A stretch of DNA of 36,303 nucleotides from Flammeovirga sp. SJP92 (GCF_001583495.1 NZ_LQAQ01000117.1:1-36303), one strand, 5' to 3'. Counted from the stretch's first letter, positions 8,659-17,400 are shown. The notes: generated by a model not told the origin, from the letters alone. Numbers and translations: made by a program.

Positions 8659-8868
8659 CTAATCATTCAATTTCTGCATCCATGTTTTTTTCATGGTAAA
8701 ATAGAATATTATCCCTGAAAGAATTAACATAGGAAAACCAATGATATAAAGAAGGTGTATCATGCAACAATCACCAGAACATGGTTGATTACCAAGAATT
8801 ATTAATATTAAAGAGAACATAATTACAATTCCTGAAAGAATATTTGTGAACCAAAGAAACACTTTCAT
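8659..8868 (-). CDS. Small two-helix membrane protein, unknown function
   Basis: A 69-residue protein with two hydrophobic segments (about 5-27 and 41-59) and a CSGDCC motif between them. The basic C-terminus (MKKTWMQKLND) suggests a cytoplasmic end. It lies 31 bp downstream of another small membrane protein gene on the same strand and is probably the last gene of the minus-strand run 10605-8659. No family recognised. Confidence 0.55.
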   Translation of the reverse strand: MKVFLWFTNILSGIVIMFSLILIILGNQPCSGDCCMIHLLYIIGFPMLILSGIIFYFTMKKTWMQKLND

Positions 8869-8899
8869 ATGACTATGTTGATTTACTATTATTAAAGTA

Positions 8900-9217
8900 C
8901 TAAATCGGGTTTATTTCTAAAAGTTTTTTACTCTCCGTAAGAGTGACTTCTAGGTTTTGATGGAAAGAGGCGTCGAATGATACACCTAATAAGTAAATTA
9001 TCGAAGAATAAATAATTCTAATTGATGAAATAATAATTACAAGAGCAATAAGTAGACTTATAATAGTTCTATTTTTTGATATAAATATTAGCTGAGATTT
9101 TCCTACTATTCTTTTCAAAAACCTAAATAAAATTATGAATAGAAAAGTTGAAGTCAGTCCTACTATTAAAAGTATAATGATAATCGTACTTGTATTTCCA
9201 TTAGATAGTAAAATCAT
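8900..9217 (-). CDS. Hypothetical membrane protein
   Basis: A 105-residue protein with two or three hydrophobic segments (about 10-34, 48-64 and 66-80) and a polar C-terminal tail after residue 83. The gene starts 10 bp after the stop of the lipoprotein gene 9227-9898, so the two are probably co-transcribed. No family recognised. Confidence 0.6.
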   Translation of the reverse strand: MILLSNGNTSTIIIILLIVGLTSTFLFIILFRFLKRIVGKSQLIFISKNRTIISLLIALVIIISSIRIIYSSIIYLLGVSFDASFHQNLEVTLTESKKLLEINPI

Positions 9218-9226
9218 CTTATTTTG

Positions 9227-9898
9227 TTATTTATTATACATTAATCCAGAAATATTCGATTTGTCAATTTCAACAAATTTTGCTTTTGCTTGGTGAATTT
9301 TAAATTCCTTTGTAATGAATATCTCTACGTTATTTTTCGTGTCAAAGAAACGAAATGCAGATTCATATTCTTTGTTTTGAACCTCAATTCTATCGTTTTT
9401 AGTTTTTTGAAGTATAGCCTCACCAAGGATTTCTCTTTGTTTTTTCCAATTAATCAATTCTGTAAAAGTATATTTAATTTTAGCATCAGAAACTTTTGTG
9501 ACATAGATACCATTGGTAATGCTTTTATCTTTATCTGTTTTTCCTCTACCCCCAACAAATAATGTTCGATGACCTTTTTTAAGAGATTCAAAATGTTGTT
9601 CATTTAGGATTTCTAACGTTACAATCTCACAGGGTTGACCTACCCATTTTTCATTTTGCTCTTTGTTTAAAAGTTTTAAGATTACTTTGTAGTTCTGATT
9701 GACTATTAAAGAATCTGGAAAATTACAAGCAACATATTTTTTTCCATTTTCTTGAGTGAAAACTAAAGTATTTAACTTCCCATATTTCACAATTACCTCA
9801 ATCTCCTTCATAATTTTTCTTCCTTGATAACAGTCCGATTTGGGGTGGCAACTTGCTATAGAAGATAAAATGAATACTAGTATAATAGGAATTTTCAT
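9227..9898 (-). CDS. Hypothetical lipoprotein
   Basis: A 223-residue protein beginning with a lipoprotein signal peptide (hydrophobic residues 3-14, lipobox SSIASC, Cys17). The mature part is Lys-rich with short beta-type segments (ITNGIYVTKVSDAKIKYTF) and no known motif. Being a lipoprotein, it is expected to be anchored to a cell-envelope membrane. It starts 20 bp after the leucine-rich-repeat gene ends and is followed by a small membrane protein gene after 9 bp, so it sits in the middle of an operon of unknown function. Confidence 0.7.
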   Translation of the reverse strand: MKIPIILVFILSSIASCHPKSDCYQGRKIMKEIEVIVKYGKLNTLVFTQENGKKYVACNFPDSLIVNQNYKVILKLLNKEQNEKWVGQPCEIVTLEILNEQHFESLKKGHRTLFVGGRGKTDKDKSITNGIYVTKVSDAKIKYTFTELINWKKQREILGEAILQKTKNDRIEVQNKEYESAFRFFDTKNNVEIFITKEFKIHQAKAKFVEIDKSNISGLMYNK

Positions 9899-9918
9899 TG
9901 TTCGCTGTTCTCTTAATT

Positions 9919-10605
9919 TTATATTCTTTTATAAAGTCGCTTATAATCTTCAAATAAAGATTTAGAATGAGATACTCCTTCAACATGCCCCCAGTCTGAT
10001 CTATAACTATATTTACTTTCCTCGAGTTCAAATATTTCAATAAAGGGGTTGCCACTTATATGTATATCTAGTTCACTCTTTTTTATTCTTTCTAAATGAT
10101 GATCAAAAAGCTCTTTTGGGAAGGTAATTATTCCATTGTTACTTACATCAAAAAGTTCTATGTTGGGACATCCATTAAAGTTAGGAAGCTTTTTTATTTT
10201 ATTTTCAATTGCATATAATTCTATTAGATTTCCAAGGTTTAAAACATTATCTAAATCTTCAAGCTCATTTTCAGAAATATCAAAACTAGTAATAGAACTA
10301 GGTAAGTTGGGAGGTATTTTAGTTAAATCATTACCTTCTAAATTAAGTTCATTTAGGCTCTTTAGGTCGCTTAGATCTACAAAAGATTCTAGTTTACAGT
10401 ACCTTATATGTAACTCATTTAAATTACTCATTCTAGCGATTGAAGACAATTTAACTTTAGGGCACTCAAAAAAATAAAGTTTTTTCACCCAGTCAAAATC
10501 ATACAATATTTCAGGAATTTCACCTTTGAAATTTACTAAACTAACAGAGTTTAGACGATGCTTTTTTACTTCAAGTATTATTTTATTTACTTCTTCTAAA
10601 TCCAT
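9919..10605 (-). CDS. Leucine-rich repeat protein
   Basis: A 228-residue protein without a signal peptide, built of about six repeats of the LxxLxLxxNxLxxL type. Clear units include MSNLNELHIRYCKLESF, LKSLNELNLEGNDLTKIP and ITSFDISENELEDL. The charged C-terminus is not repeated (about residues 190-228, with the Trp-containing SDWGHVEG). Such proteins are usually protein-binding scaffolds. It is probably the first gene of the run ending at 8659. Its ligand cannot be told from sequence. Confidence 0.8.
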   Translation of the reverse strand: MDLEEVNKIILEVKKHRLNSVSLVNFKGEIPEILYDFDWVKKLYFFECPKVKLSSIARMSNLNELHIRYCKLESFVDLSDLKSLNELNLEGNDLTKIPPNLPSSITSFDISENELEDLDNVLNLGNLIELYAIENKIKKLPNFNGCPNIELFDVSNNGIITFPKELFDHHLERIKKSELDIHISGNPFIEIFELEESKYSYRSDWGHVEGVSHSKSLFEDYKRLYKRI

Positions 10606-10826
10606 ATTCTAATTGATTGATTCTTTTCACTGACTGAATCAGTAGGGTTTATAATTTTGAAATACTTTCTTTATTTCTTTAAGAACTTTTCAATAACCTT
10701 ATCAAACCTACTGTCCATATATACGCTAATATTGGTTGTTACAAACTTCCCATCGTTTCCCTGTCATTGCTGTAAAAATTCTTATAAAATGATATTTTGA
10801 AAATATGTGCCCTTTCTGCAATCATT
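10606..10826. other. Intergenic, decayed sequence
   Basis: No open frame of useful length. An imperfect palindrome (TTTTCACTGACTGAATCAGT, about 10622-10641) is present. The region lies between the leucine-rich-repeat gene start and the end of the pseudogene 10827-11647 and probably holds the promoter of the former. Confidence 0.35.
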
Positions 10827-11647
10827 TCAATTGTAATTTTCTTCAATGAAGTTTACCGCTTTTTCTATTGGTTGATAATAATCCTCTCTAATTAGTTCAT
10901 CCATTACAAAATTAAATGTAACTCTGTTCTTATTTTTGATATTTTTTGCGGAGTTGTATCCTCTTTTTTACAAAAGGCTAACTAAGCTCAATTGTAAATC
11001 TTCTAAGTATGTTTTTTTACCTTCTACAGTAGCTGGGGGATTTTGATCATCATATATCGTCATGGTTGCTAGTTCAAGAACTTCTAATACTCTGATATTT
11101 TCTCAATGTAAAACTCTCTATCAAACGAAATTTCAGGGTCATCAAAGTTATCTAAAAAGAGAGCAGAATACCCTTTTTCTGATAATGATTTCATGACTTC
11201 TAAAGTTTTCATGGCACCTAATGGATCTTGCCCAACTAAATCAAAAATAATATTTTTATTGTAAGAGAGTTTCGAAGCTATTGATATCCATTTTCTATGA
11301 TTGCCAGGAAGAGTAATGATTTTTGTATTAGGTTTCACATCATCTAACCCTGAAAATATTTTAAGATCTTCAAATTTAGCATGTTGTTTTAGGTATCTTT
11401 TGATGGTTAATGGATAAATAAATTCTTTAAATCCATGTGGCCAAATAGGTTCAGCAAATACCATCTTCTGATGTATTGTTACATCAGGATGTGGATTTAT
11501 ACCTGTTAGTATTTTGACTAGTTGATCTTCAAGTTCAAAAAAGTGTGAACCTCCATATATACACAAACGAATTATTTCCCCTTCATGTAGCTCAAAAGGT
11601 GGAATTAAAAAATTGTTTATTTGAAATCCATTGTTAGCTAAGATCAT
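10827..11647 (-). pseudogene. Broken ABC-ATPase-like gene (frameshift plus internal stop)
   Basis: The open frame 11647-11084 gives 187 residues that stop abruptly at EKISEY. Reading on in another frame from about 11097 gives IRVLEVLELATMTIYDDQ, continuing to a TAA at 10968-10970. The same frame then stays readable to a TGA at 10827 (KRGYNSAKNIKNKN... FIEENYN). So one frameshift and one internal stop split a protein of about 270 residues. The first part resembles an ABC ATPase: GEIIRLCIYGGSHFF occupies the Walker A position but lacks the Lys, then VKILTGINPHPDVTI, then LPGNHRKWISIASKLSYNK resembles the signature region and NIIFDLVGQDPLGAMKTLEVM resembles Walker B and D-loop. The nucleotide-binding residues look degenerate. 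The family resemblance is my inference; the reading-frame damage is visible. Confidence 0.6.
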
Positions 11648-11960
11648 AGCTTAAATTTTAAGTTATTTATACCTATAGTTCTCTATGAAAACTGACTGCA
11701 ATTTAAACCATTAATTAAGTAAATTGCAGTATTCTGATTTCTGATGAGGATTGGAAAAAGTTTTTAAAAAATCTATGAGGAGTTCTTATTGGACCAATTA
11801 GGAGAACAATGAATACCAAATTAAGCTTTACCAAGAACTCTTTTTAAGAATAATTGCCAAACTTATCATAATCGGAACACCTTAAAAAAAACTTTCTCAA
11901 AATATAAACAAACCGTATTACATTATTAAAAAGCTAAAAAAATAATTAATTTGTAGGATA
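11648..11960. other. AT-rich intergenic region
   Basis: No coding frame seen. It separates the minus-strand pseudogene from the plus-strand gene at 12085, so promoters for both directions would be here. No promoter could be assigned with confidence. Confidence 0.35.
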
Positions 11961-12046
11961 ATTACATTATATACGAAGTTTTCGGAGGATGATATGATTT
12001 TCAACAAAAATATCATTTAAGAGTTGCCGAAAACTGGAGTTGTAAT
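11961..12046. repeat. Long compound hairpin upstream of a membrane protein gene
   Basis: Nested inverted repeats: ATTACA (11961) with TGTAAT (12041-12046), AGTTTTCGG (11977-11985) with CCGAAAACT (12027-12035), and ATGATAT (11989-11995) with ATATCAT (12010-12016). The three arms are co-linear and would fold into one stem with internal loops. It ends 39 bp before the ATG at 12085, so it may be a leader structure or a mobile palindromic element. Confidence 0.55.
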
Positions 12047-12084
12047 GTATTAAAGTAACTATTTATCAATTAACGTCAATAACA

Positions 12085-13185
12085 ATGACTTCTAAACAGC
12101 TGGATGTATCTAAAAACAGGGACGCCTTAAAAATTAGCTTTAAATGGTTTAGTCCTGTGGCCTTTTTTTTAATATTTTTTACAATCGCATGGAATTGTTT
12201 TCTTATTTTTTGGTACAGCATGGGGATTGGTATGGGTAGCGATGGACCTATTGCTTTATTAATGTTTGTATTTCCATTAGGGCATGTAGCAGTAGGTGTA
12301 GGATTGTTTTATTATACCCTATGTCTGTTTCTCAACAAAACGGAGGTGAAAGTGGAGAACGATCAATTAAGTGTGAAACATTCTCCATTGCCTTGGAGAG
12401 GACAGTTTTCTTTGGATGTAGATGATATTGAACAACTCTATGTCAGAGAGGTGGTGAAACAAGGAAAAGAAAATGTTTCTATCACCTATCCACTCTATCT
12501 CAAGAAGAAAAGTGGCCAAAGTATAAAAGTACTTTCGGGAACTGTTCTTGGCGATGTAGACAACGCAAAAAATATAGAAAATCTAATTGAAGATTATTTG
12601 AATATTCAGGACTATGCCGTACCTGGAGAATATGGTGCGGAAGGAAAACTGACAAAGGGTGACTTGAAAAGAGACCTCAACAAGAAGATCAATCCTACAG
12701 ATATTTCATTATCTGATTTAAAAGATGAGTTTGTTTTTAATTATGAATTGTCATCATGGTTAGTCACTTTCACAATTCAGTACGACTGGGTGAGTGGAAA
12801 TACAGATAAATTACTTCAAGTTGTGAATGATTCTGGAGACAATAAGTTGTTGTATTTGCAGAAGCAGATGTCAATCGTTACTCCATGGATTGAAACTAAA
12901 TTAGAAAATTTTAATTTCCCAAGTTTTAACAAAGCTACTGCAGTAAGAATTCCTGAAATTTTGACGTATAATGAAGAGAAGTTCAGGTTGGCACATCAAG
13001 CTGAAGGAAAACTTTTCCATAAGAAACAGCAGGAAGGACATACAGTAACGCAGAACTTTTATTTGAATCTTGAGAAAAATAAAAGTGTGAGAGTCGTTTG
13101 GCTCTCAGAAGAGAATTATTCCATCTATCTTGGAACGAAAAAAGAGGAACGCCACTTTGATAATATTCTTCATGCCCAAAGATGA
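12085..13185 (+). CDS. Hypothetical membrane protein with two N-terminal helices
   Basis: A 366-residue protein. Two hydrophobic segments (about residues 24-47 and 53-88, separated by the Gly-rich MGIGMGSDGP) are followed by a soluble beta-rich region. The first soluble part (about 90-175) resembles a membrane-associated PH-like fold (VKVENDQLSVKHSPLPWRG, ...IKVLSGTVLGD). The rest (about 185-366) is charged and unrecognised. It stands alone on the plus strand between the pseudogene region and the 89-bp repeat. Function unknown. Confidence 0.7.
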   Translation: MTSKQLDVSKNRDALKISFKWFSPVAFFLIFFTIAWNCFLIFWYSMGIGMGSDGPIALLMFVFPLGHVAVGVGLFYYTLCLFLNKTEVKVENDQLSVKHSPLPWRGQFSLDVDDIEQLYVREVVKQGKENVSITYPLYLKKKSGQSIKVLSGTVLGDVDNAKNIENLIEDYLNIQDYAVPGEYGAEGKLTKGDLKRDLNKKINPTDISLSDLKDEFVFNYELSSWLVTFTIQYDWVSGNTDKLLQVVNDSGDNKLLYLQKQMSIVTPWIETKLENFNFPSFNKATAVRIPEILTYNEEKFRLAHQAEGKLFHKKQQEGHTVTQNFYLNLEKNKSVRVVWLSEENYSIYLGTKKEERHFDNILHAQR

Positions 13186-13213
13186 TTATAAAAAATGATC
13201 AGATTTTCTCTAA

Positions 13214-13302
13214 GTACTAGAACAAATGAAAATAGGTATTTCGTAGACCCATAATTTCAATTATGGGCTTTTGGAAAGCTATCCTTCTTTTCGACTTTTA
13301 TT
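13214..13302. repeat. 89-bp repeat, copy 1, with terminator-like palindrome
   Basis: About 85 percent identical by eye to 14441-14529. It contains CCCATAATT-TC-AATTATGGG followed by CTTTT, a good hairpin that could terminate the gene ending at 13185. The shared block extends well beyond the hairpin on both sides, so it is a dispersed element and not just two similar terminators. Confidence 0.7.
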
Positions 13303-13354
13303 ATAAAAATGATTTATTTCAATATCCTGTATGTACACGGCATTAGCTAAATGG

Positions 13355-13473
13355 CTATCAATTACCGTATACTTTGATGTGAAAAGATTCGAAATGAGGG
13401 AGTAGAGCTTGGAGTATGTACGGTGGTGTGAGAGGGGCTACACATCATTTAGTGGCAGGGCAGTTTCCTTGAT
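13355..13473 (+). mobile_element. Group II intron relic, 3'-end fragment (domain V-VI, type A)
   Basis: Starts in the same place as the 3' ends of the other relics (CAATTACCGTATAC) and runs through AGATTCGAAATGAGGGAG, GTACGGTGGTGTGAGAGG and a domain VI ending CCTTGAT. Only the last about 120 bases survive. The final T is part of the stop codon (13473-13475) of the minus-strand gene that follows. Confidence 0.8.
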
Positions 13474-13937
13474 TAAATGATATTTTTTTCTTTATAAGTT
13501 AACTCTTCACTTCTTAAAGCGACTAATTGAATGATCTTTTCAACTAGAATATTTATTTTTCTCAGTTTACTTTTTATTTCAATGGTTTTCCAAATTATTA
13601 TAATCAATAAAGGCAAAGTCACTGGGGAAAAAACTAAGATGAAAAAGAAGCTAATGAAAGGGTTTAATAAGAATATTATCGAACCTATTTTTATTAATCC
13701 AATAGATAATGTAGAGTTTATTCCAGGCAAGTTGGGAAAAGCTTCTACAGTCTTATCAAATGTCTTATCATTTAATAATTTAATTCGATTCAAAAAAGAG
13801 ATTAATTCTTTGTATTGAGAATAGAAATCAGAATATTTATCAGTTATCACAAATTGGTTCAATAATAATTGACTGTCTTGCCGAATCTTAACTAAAAAAT
13901 CATTCAATCGGTTAATATGGTTTTTATCTAATTTCAT
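13473..13937 (-). CDS. Hypothetical membrane protein
   Basis: A 154-residue protein. The N-terminal about 70 residues are helical and charged (possible coiled coil). Residues 76-115 hold two hydrophobic helices (STLSIGLIKIGSIIFLL and ISFFFILVFSPVTLPLLIIII), followed by a basic amphipathic tail. Its stop codon abuts the intron relic 13355-13473 exactly. Just upstream of its start (16 bp) is the end of a decayed nuclease gene. No family recognised. Confidence 0.6.
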   Translation of the reverse strand: MKLDKNHINRLNDFLVKIRQDSQLLLNQFVITDKYSDFYSQYKELISFLNRIKLLNDKTFDKTVEAFPNLPGINSTLSIGLIKIGSIIFLLNPFISFFFILVFSPVTLPLLIIIIWKTIEIKSKLRKINILVEKIIQLVALRSEELTYKEKNII

Positions 13938-13952
13938 TAGTAACTTTAAATT

Positions 13953-14280
13953 TCACTTCTTATTGAAAAGTTCTTCAAATTTATTTCTTAACAACTCTTT
14001 TCCTAATAATCTTGTGACGAATTGAATAACTACCGTTGGAGAAGTACTACGGTTAAGTGAAATTTATACAATACTTTCATCTTTATTTTTAGATAAGATT
14101 ATTCCAACACTTGGGTTTTCATTATTCTTTTTGACATAATTATACTAATGCTCCCAACTAGAACTCCATCTTACTCCTATATTCTGGTTTAAATTCTCCT
14201 ATTTTTAATTCAATAGCACAAGACAATGTAATTCAATTCTCTATGATAGAATAATGATAGTTCGTAATCACGTCTATCTA
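13953..14280 (-). pseudogene. Decayed C-terminal part of a YhcG/DUF1016 PDDEXK nuclease gene
   Basis: Minus-strand frames read YELSLFYHRELNYIV, then (frameshift) CAIELKIGEFKPEYRSKMEF, a stop, then (frameshift) NYVKKNNENPSVGIILSKNK, another in-frame stop, and LNRSTSPTVV...LLGKELLRNKFEELF. Each piece lines up in order with the intact nuclease at 21583-22599 (YYLDLLFYHRKLQCLVV, VELKAGEFKPEYAGK, NENPSIGILLCASKN). At least two frameshifts and two stops are present. The N-terminal part is absent. Confidence 0.88.
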
Positions 14281-14440
14281 CTTAAATACTATGGAGATAA
14301 GGGATAGTTTTTGTTGTAGTTTGTGAGATACAAAGCATTACATTCCTAGAGAACCATTTTTCAATCATTGCAACACATCAATTGAAATGAAATTGTCCTG
14401 TAGAGCCACAACACGATCTATTTTTTCGGAAATGAAAGAA
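14281..14440. other. Intergenic, no gene seen
   Basis: Continues upstream (minus strand) of the nuclease relic but no further alignment to the intact copy could be made. It is probably more decayed sequence. Confidence 0.3.
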
Positions 14441-14529
14441 GTATTAGGACAAATGAAAATTGGTATTTCGTAGATCTATAATTGAAATTATGGGCTTTTA
14501 GGAAGCTATCCCTCTTTTCAGATTTTATT
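14441..14529. repeat. 89-bp repeat, copy 2
   Basis: Partner of 13214-13302. It ends one base before the stop codon of the minus-strand gene 14530-15441, the same position that intron 3' ends occupy elsewhere in the array. Its palindrome is slightly damaged (CTATAATTGAAATTATGGG). Confidence 0.7.
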
Positions 14530-15441
14530 CTAAATTCTATTAGCTGGATTATTAATAAATTTGACTACATTATCCAATACTTTCTCTGATAATCGTTCCT
14601 GTGCTTCTATTGTCCAACCAGATACAACTTCTGATGAAATTATATTTTCAAACTTGTCAAATTCTTTTTTGTATTGTCCAATTCCATCTCCGTCAAAAAG
14701 CGCATAATTAGTCTGGTCAGATATCCAATTATCAAAAGCTGACTTATCGAATGTGAGTCCGAGTGATGTATTGATAAGAATCTTACCATTCCCAAATTGT
14801 TTAAACTCTTTTTCTCCTAAAATAGTAGTGTTTTTGGGTAAATGAAGAGAGATAATCTCTATAGATTCTAACAGTTCTTTCAATGGCAAGTAGCTAATTC
14901 CATCTTTTTCAGCATGTGGTTTTCTACTTCTGTTATAATAATAAACCTTAGCACCAAATGCTTGTAATCTGTCAGCCAACATTTTTCCTGTCGCTCCCAT
15001 TCCAATAATTCCGACTTTTCTTCCTGTCAACTCAACAGCGTCTTGTCTCCATTGTTGTTTTCCAATACCCTTTATTAGTCTGATTAATTCTGCGATGATG
15101 TATTCAACAAGTCCTTCGTCACCATAATCTCTAACACCTTTAACAATTATTCCATTTTTGTCAGCATAGTCAATATCAACATTAGCGGATTTTTTGTCAT
15201 ATAAACTGCAACACATTCCTACATATTTTAGGTCTTTTGCATTACTTAGAACTTTTGCAGTCAATTGTGTACTCCACGAAACAAAAACACAGTCAGCATC
15301 TTCTATTCTTTTTGAAGCTTCATCTTCTGAAACTGGTATATCATCATAAATCCTAATCGGATTTTCTGAATACTGACTTAATTTTTTTATTGCCCATTCC
15401 TGCAGACCAGTTTTATCTATTATTACTATTTGTTTAAACAT
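14530..15441 (-). CDS. D-2-hydroxyacid dehydrogenase-like NAD-binding protein with replaced catalytic residues
   Basis: A 303-residue protein with the Rossmann motif GRKVGIIGMGATGKMLADRL at about 143-162, in the middle of a D-isomer-specific 2-hydroxyacid dehydrogenase fold. The usual catalytic positions look altered. The Arg of the NxARG motif is Ser-Leu in LINTSLG. The segment expected to carry the Glu (DVFE-type) reads LFDGDGIGQYKK. The His of the TPHxA motif is missing in SSEVVSGWTIEAQ. It may therefore be a binding protein or use different chemistry. It overlaps the exporter gene by 16 bp and is last in an operon GlxA regulator - exporter - this gene. Confidence 0.8.
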   Translation of the reverse strand: MFKQIVIIDKTGLQEWAIKKLSQYSENPIRIYDDIPVSEDEASKRIEDADCVFVSWSTQLTAKVLSNAKDLKYVGMCCSLYDKKSANVDIDYADKNGIIVKGVRDYGDEGLVEYIIAELIRLIKGIGKQQWRQDAVELTGRKVGIIGMGATGKMLADRLQAFGAKVYYYNRSRKPHAEKDGISYLPLKELLESIEIISLHLPKNTTILGEKEFKQFGNGKILINTSLGLTFDKSAFDNWISDQTNYALFDGDGIGQYKKEFDKFENIISSEVVSGWTIEAQERLSEKVLDNVVKFINNPANRI

Positions 15442-16358
15442 AAATTTGTACTTTTTTTTGATTTATAATAATTAACCATAACTACTCCAATGAAAATGAA
15501 GACCAATGCAAGGTTTTTTTGGTTTGTAATATTTTCATTTAAAAACCACCACCCAAGAAGTATTGCAACCGCTGGATTGAGATAAGTGTAAGTTCCCACT
15601 ATTGATGGTGGTAACACTTTCAAAAGCCAAACATATGAGTAGTAGGCTAATAGAGAACCGACAACTATGAGGTAAACCAATCCTAAAACAGCATCCAAAA
15701 TTAAATGATTCTGACTGGACATCATTTTTTCTCCGAGCAAAAAACTAATTATCAATGAAAGTGCACCAACGAAAATCATTTGAATGGCTACTATTAAAAT
15801 AGTATTACTTCCAAACGAACTGTTTTTTGAATAGAGAGAACCATAAGCAAAACAAACTACCCCACAAATGGCTATAATAAAGGCTATTATTGTTCTATTT
15901 TCGAAAATTTGAATTAACTCATTATCCCAAAAAAGCAGTACTACTCCCAGGAATCCAGTCAGTAGTCCAAAAATAAGTTGATTATTTGACCGGTAAAATT
16001 TCCAACTCTTTCTATCCATTGCAACAAGCCATATAGGCAAAGATGCCCATACAATTGAAGTAATGCCTGTACTAAGATATTGTTCAACCCATACAACTGA
16101 GCCCGATCCAAGAAAAAGTAAAAAGAATCCTGCTAAACATATTTTCCGTATTTCTTTTTTCTTTGGAATTTCATTTCCTTGAAGCAAAGACCATAGAAAC
16201 AAAATCAAACCCGCAAATAGAAATCGGATACCTGCTAACAAAAAAGGAGGAAAACATTCTAAGGCAACAGCAATCGCCATGTAAGTAGAACCCCATCCAA
16301 TATAGAGTGCTAATAGTGCAAAAACTATTTTAAAATTCAATGTCTGTAAACCCATCAC
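15426..16358 (-). CDS. EamA/DMT-family drug/metabolite exporter
   Basis: A 310-residue protein with ten predicted transmembrane helices in two EamA halves (about 10-135 and 155-300). The first half begins ALYIGWGSTYMAIAVAL and the second ends YTYLNPAVAILLGWWFL, both typical of this transporter superfamily. It would export an amino acid or small metabolite across the inner membrane; the substrate is unknown. It overlaps the downstream dehydrogenase-like gene and follows the GlxA regulator gene by 70 bp. The second Met may be the real start. Confidence 0.92.
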   Translation of the reverse strand: MMGLQTLNFKIVFALLALYIGWGSTYMAIAVALECFPPFLLAGIRFLFAGLILFLWSLLQGNEIPKKKEIRKICLAGFFLLFLGSGSVVWVEQYLSTGITSIVWASLPIWLVAMDRKSWKFYRSNNQLIFGLLTGFLGVVLLFWDNELIQIFENRTIIAFIIAICGVVCFAYGSLYSKNSSFGSNTILIVAIQMIFVGALSLIISFLLGEKMMSSQNHLILDAVLGLVYLIVVGSLLAYYSYVWLLKVLPPSIVGTYTYLNPAVAILLGWWFLNENITNQKNLALVFIFIGVVMVNYYKSKKSTNLCLNK

Positions 16359-16428
16359 TTTTAATTTTAAATAATATCACAAAGATATTTCGTGTGATAT
16401 GATGAGAAAAGGACAAAGAATAGTCGTT

Positions 16429-17400
16429 TTAGGACAGTTTGTTTTTTATTTCGGACGGCAATGCTTCCAAATGCTTTTCCAAAAGCATGCGCAACTGCTT
16501 TGATGTCTTAAAGCCACATAAATTGGCAATGTGTTCTACTTTATAATCAGAATAGATTAGTAGGTTTTTTGCTTTTTCAATTCTCAATTTTGTGCGGTAT
16601 TCAGCTATTGTAATGCCAGTTTGTTTTTTAAATGTACGCGTTAAATTTCGAGGGCTAACAAAAACTAATTCTGCTAAATCATCAATAGTGGAAGATTTTT
16701 CCAGATTTTGGATTATCCAATCTTGTGCAGCATGAATTTTTTCATCTTTATGGTTTCTATTTTGCACATAAACACTTTGCTGTTCATCTGTTGCAAGTCT
16801 TCTTTTATAAACAACTAATTCTTTTGCAACTTCGATTGCAATTTGCTTTCCATGCCTTTCTTCAATTAATAATAAAGCTAAATCAATACCTGTTATAACC
16901 CCAGCACAAGTATAAATATTATCGGATTTCGTAAATAACGTATTCTCGTCTATTTTTACATGTGGAAAATCTCTTTTCATTCTATCAATTAAATCCCAAT
17001 GTATCGTACATGATTTATTATTTAGAAGTCCAGACTCAGCTAAAAGAAAAGCACCAGTACAAACGCTACAAATCGTAGCTTTGTTGGCGTTAGCTTTTAA
17101 TAACCAGTCATAAAAGGATTTGTCTTCCTTGGGATAAGTAATTTTACGTGTACTTGAGCCAAAAATAAAAACAAAATCTTCTTTAGTTGGATTTGTCTCC
17201 TTAAAGTCATTTAATGCAGAAAGTTCTATACCCGAAGAACTTTGTATACTTGAATGATTACTGATGAACTGTAATTCATAATTCAATCCAAGATTTACAG
17301 CTTCTTCAAATACTTGTACAACCCCGGACACATCAAGAATGGTTACTTGTGAGGGAATATAAAAATGGATTGTTTTTATTTTCTCTTTCATACCATACAA
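16429..17400 (-). CDS. GlxA-family transcriptional regulator (DJ-1/PfpI domain plus AraC HTH)
   Basis: A 323-residue protein. The N-terminal DJ-1/PfpI-like domain (about 8-190) has a Cys at the nucleophile-elbow position, C114 in CSVCTGAFLLAESGLL, then TIHWDLID. The C-terminal AraC-type DNA-binding domain (about 215-320) shows TIDDLAELVFVSPRNLTRTFKKQTG and KVEHIANLCGFKT. It probably regulates the exporter and dehydrogenase-like genes downstream on the same strand. Its start is 343 bp from the intron relic at 17743, and the sequence between contains GC-richer palindromic DNA. Confidence 0.92.
   Translation of the reverse strand: MYGMKEKIKTIHFYIPSQVTILDVSGVVQVFEEAVNLGLNYELQFISNHSSIQSSSGIELSALNDFKETNPTKEDFVFIFGSSTRKITYPKEDKSFYDWLLKANANKATICSVCTGAFLLAESGLLNNKSCTIHWDLIDRMKRDFPHVKIDENTLFTKSDNIYTCAGVITGIDLALLLIEERHGKQIAIEVAKELVVYKRRLATDEQQSVYVQNRNHKDEKIHAAQDWIIQNLEKSSTIDDLAELVFVSPRNLTRTFKKQTGITIAEYRTKLRIEKAKNLLIYSDYKVEHIANLCGFKTSKQLRMLLEKHLEALPSEIKNKLS

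Noticed and set aside
9290-9562. Plus-strand frame of 90 codons opposite the lipoprotein gene
   Set aside because: Antisense to a gene with a good lipoprotein signal; Phe/Ile-rich composition typical of the reverse strand of Lys-rich coding DNA.
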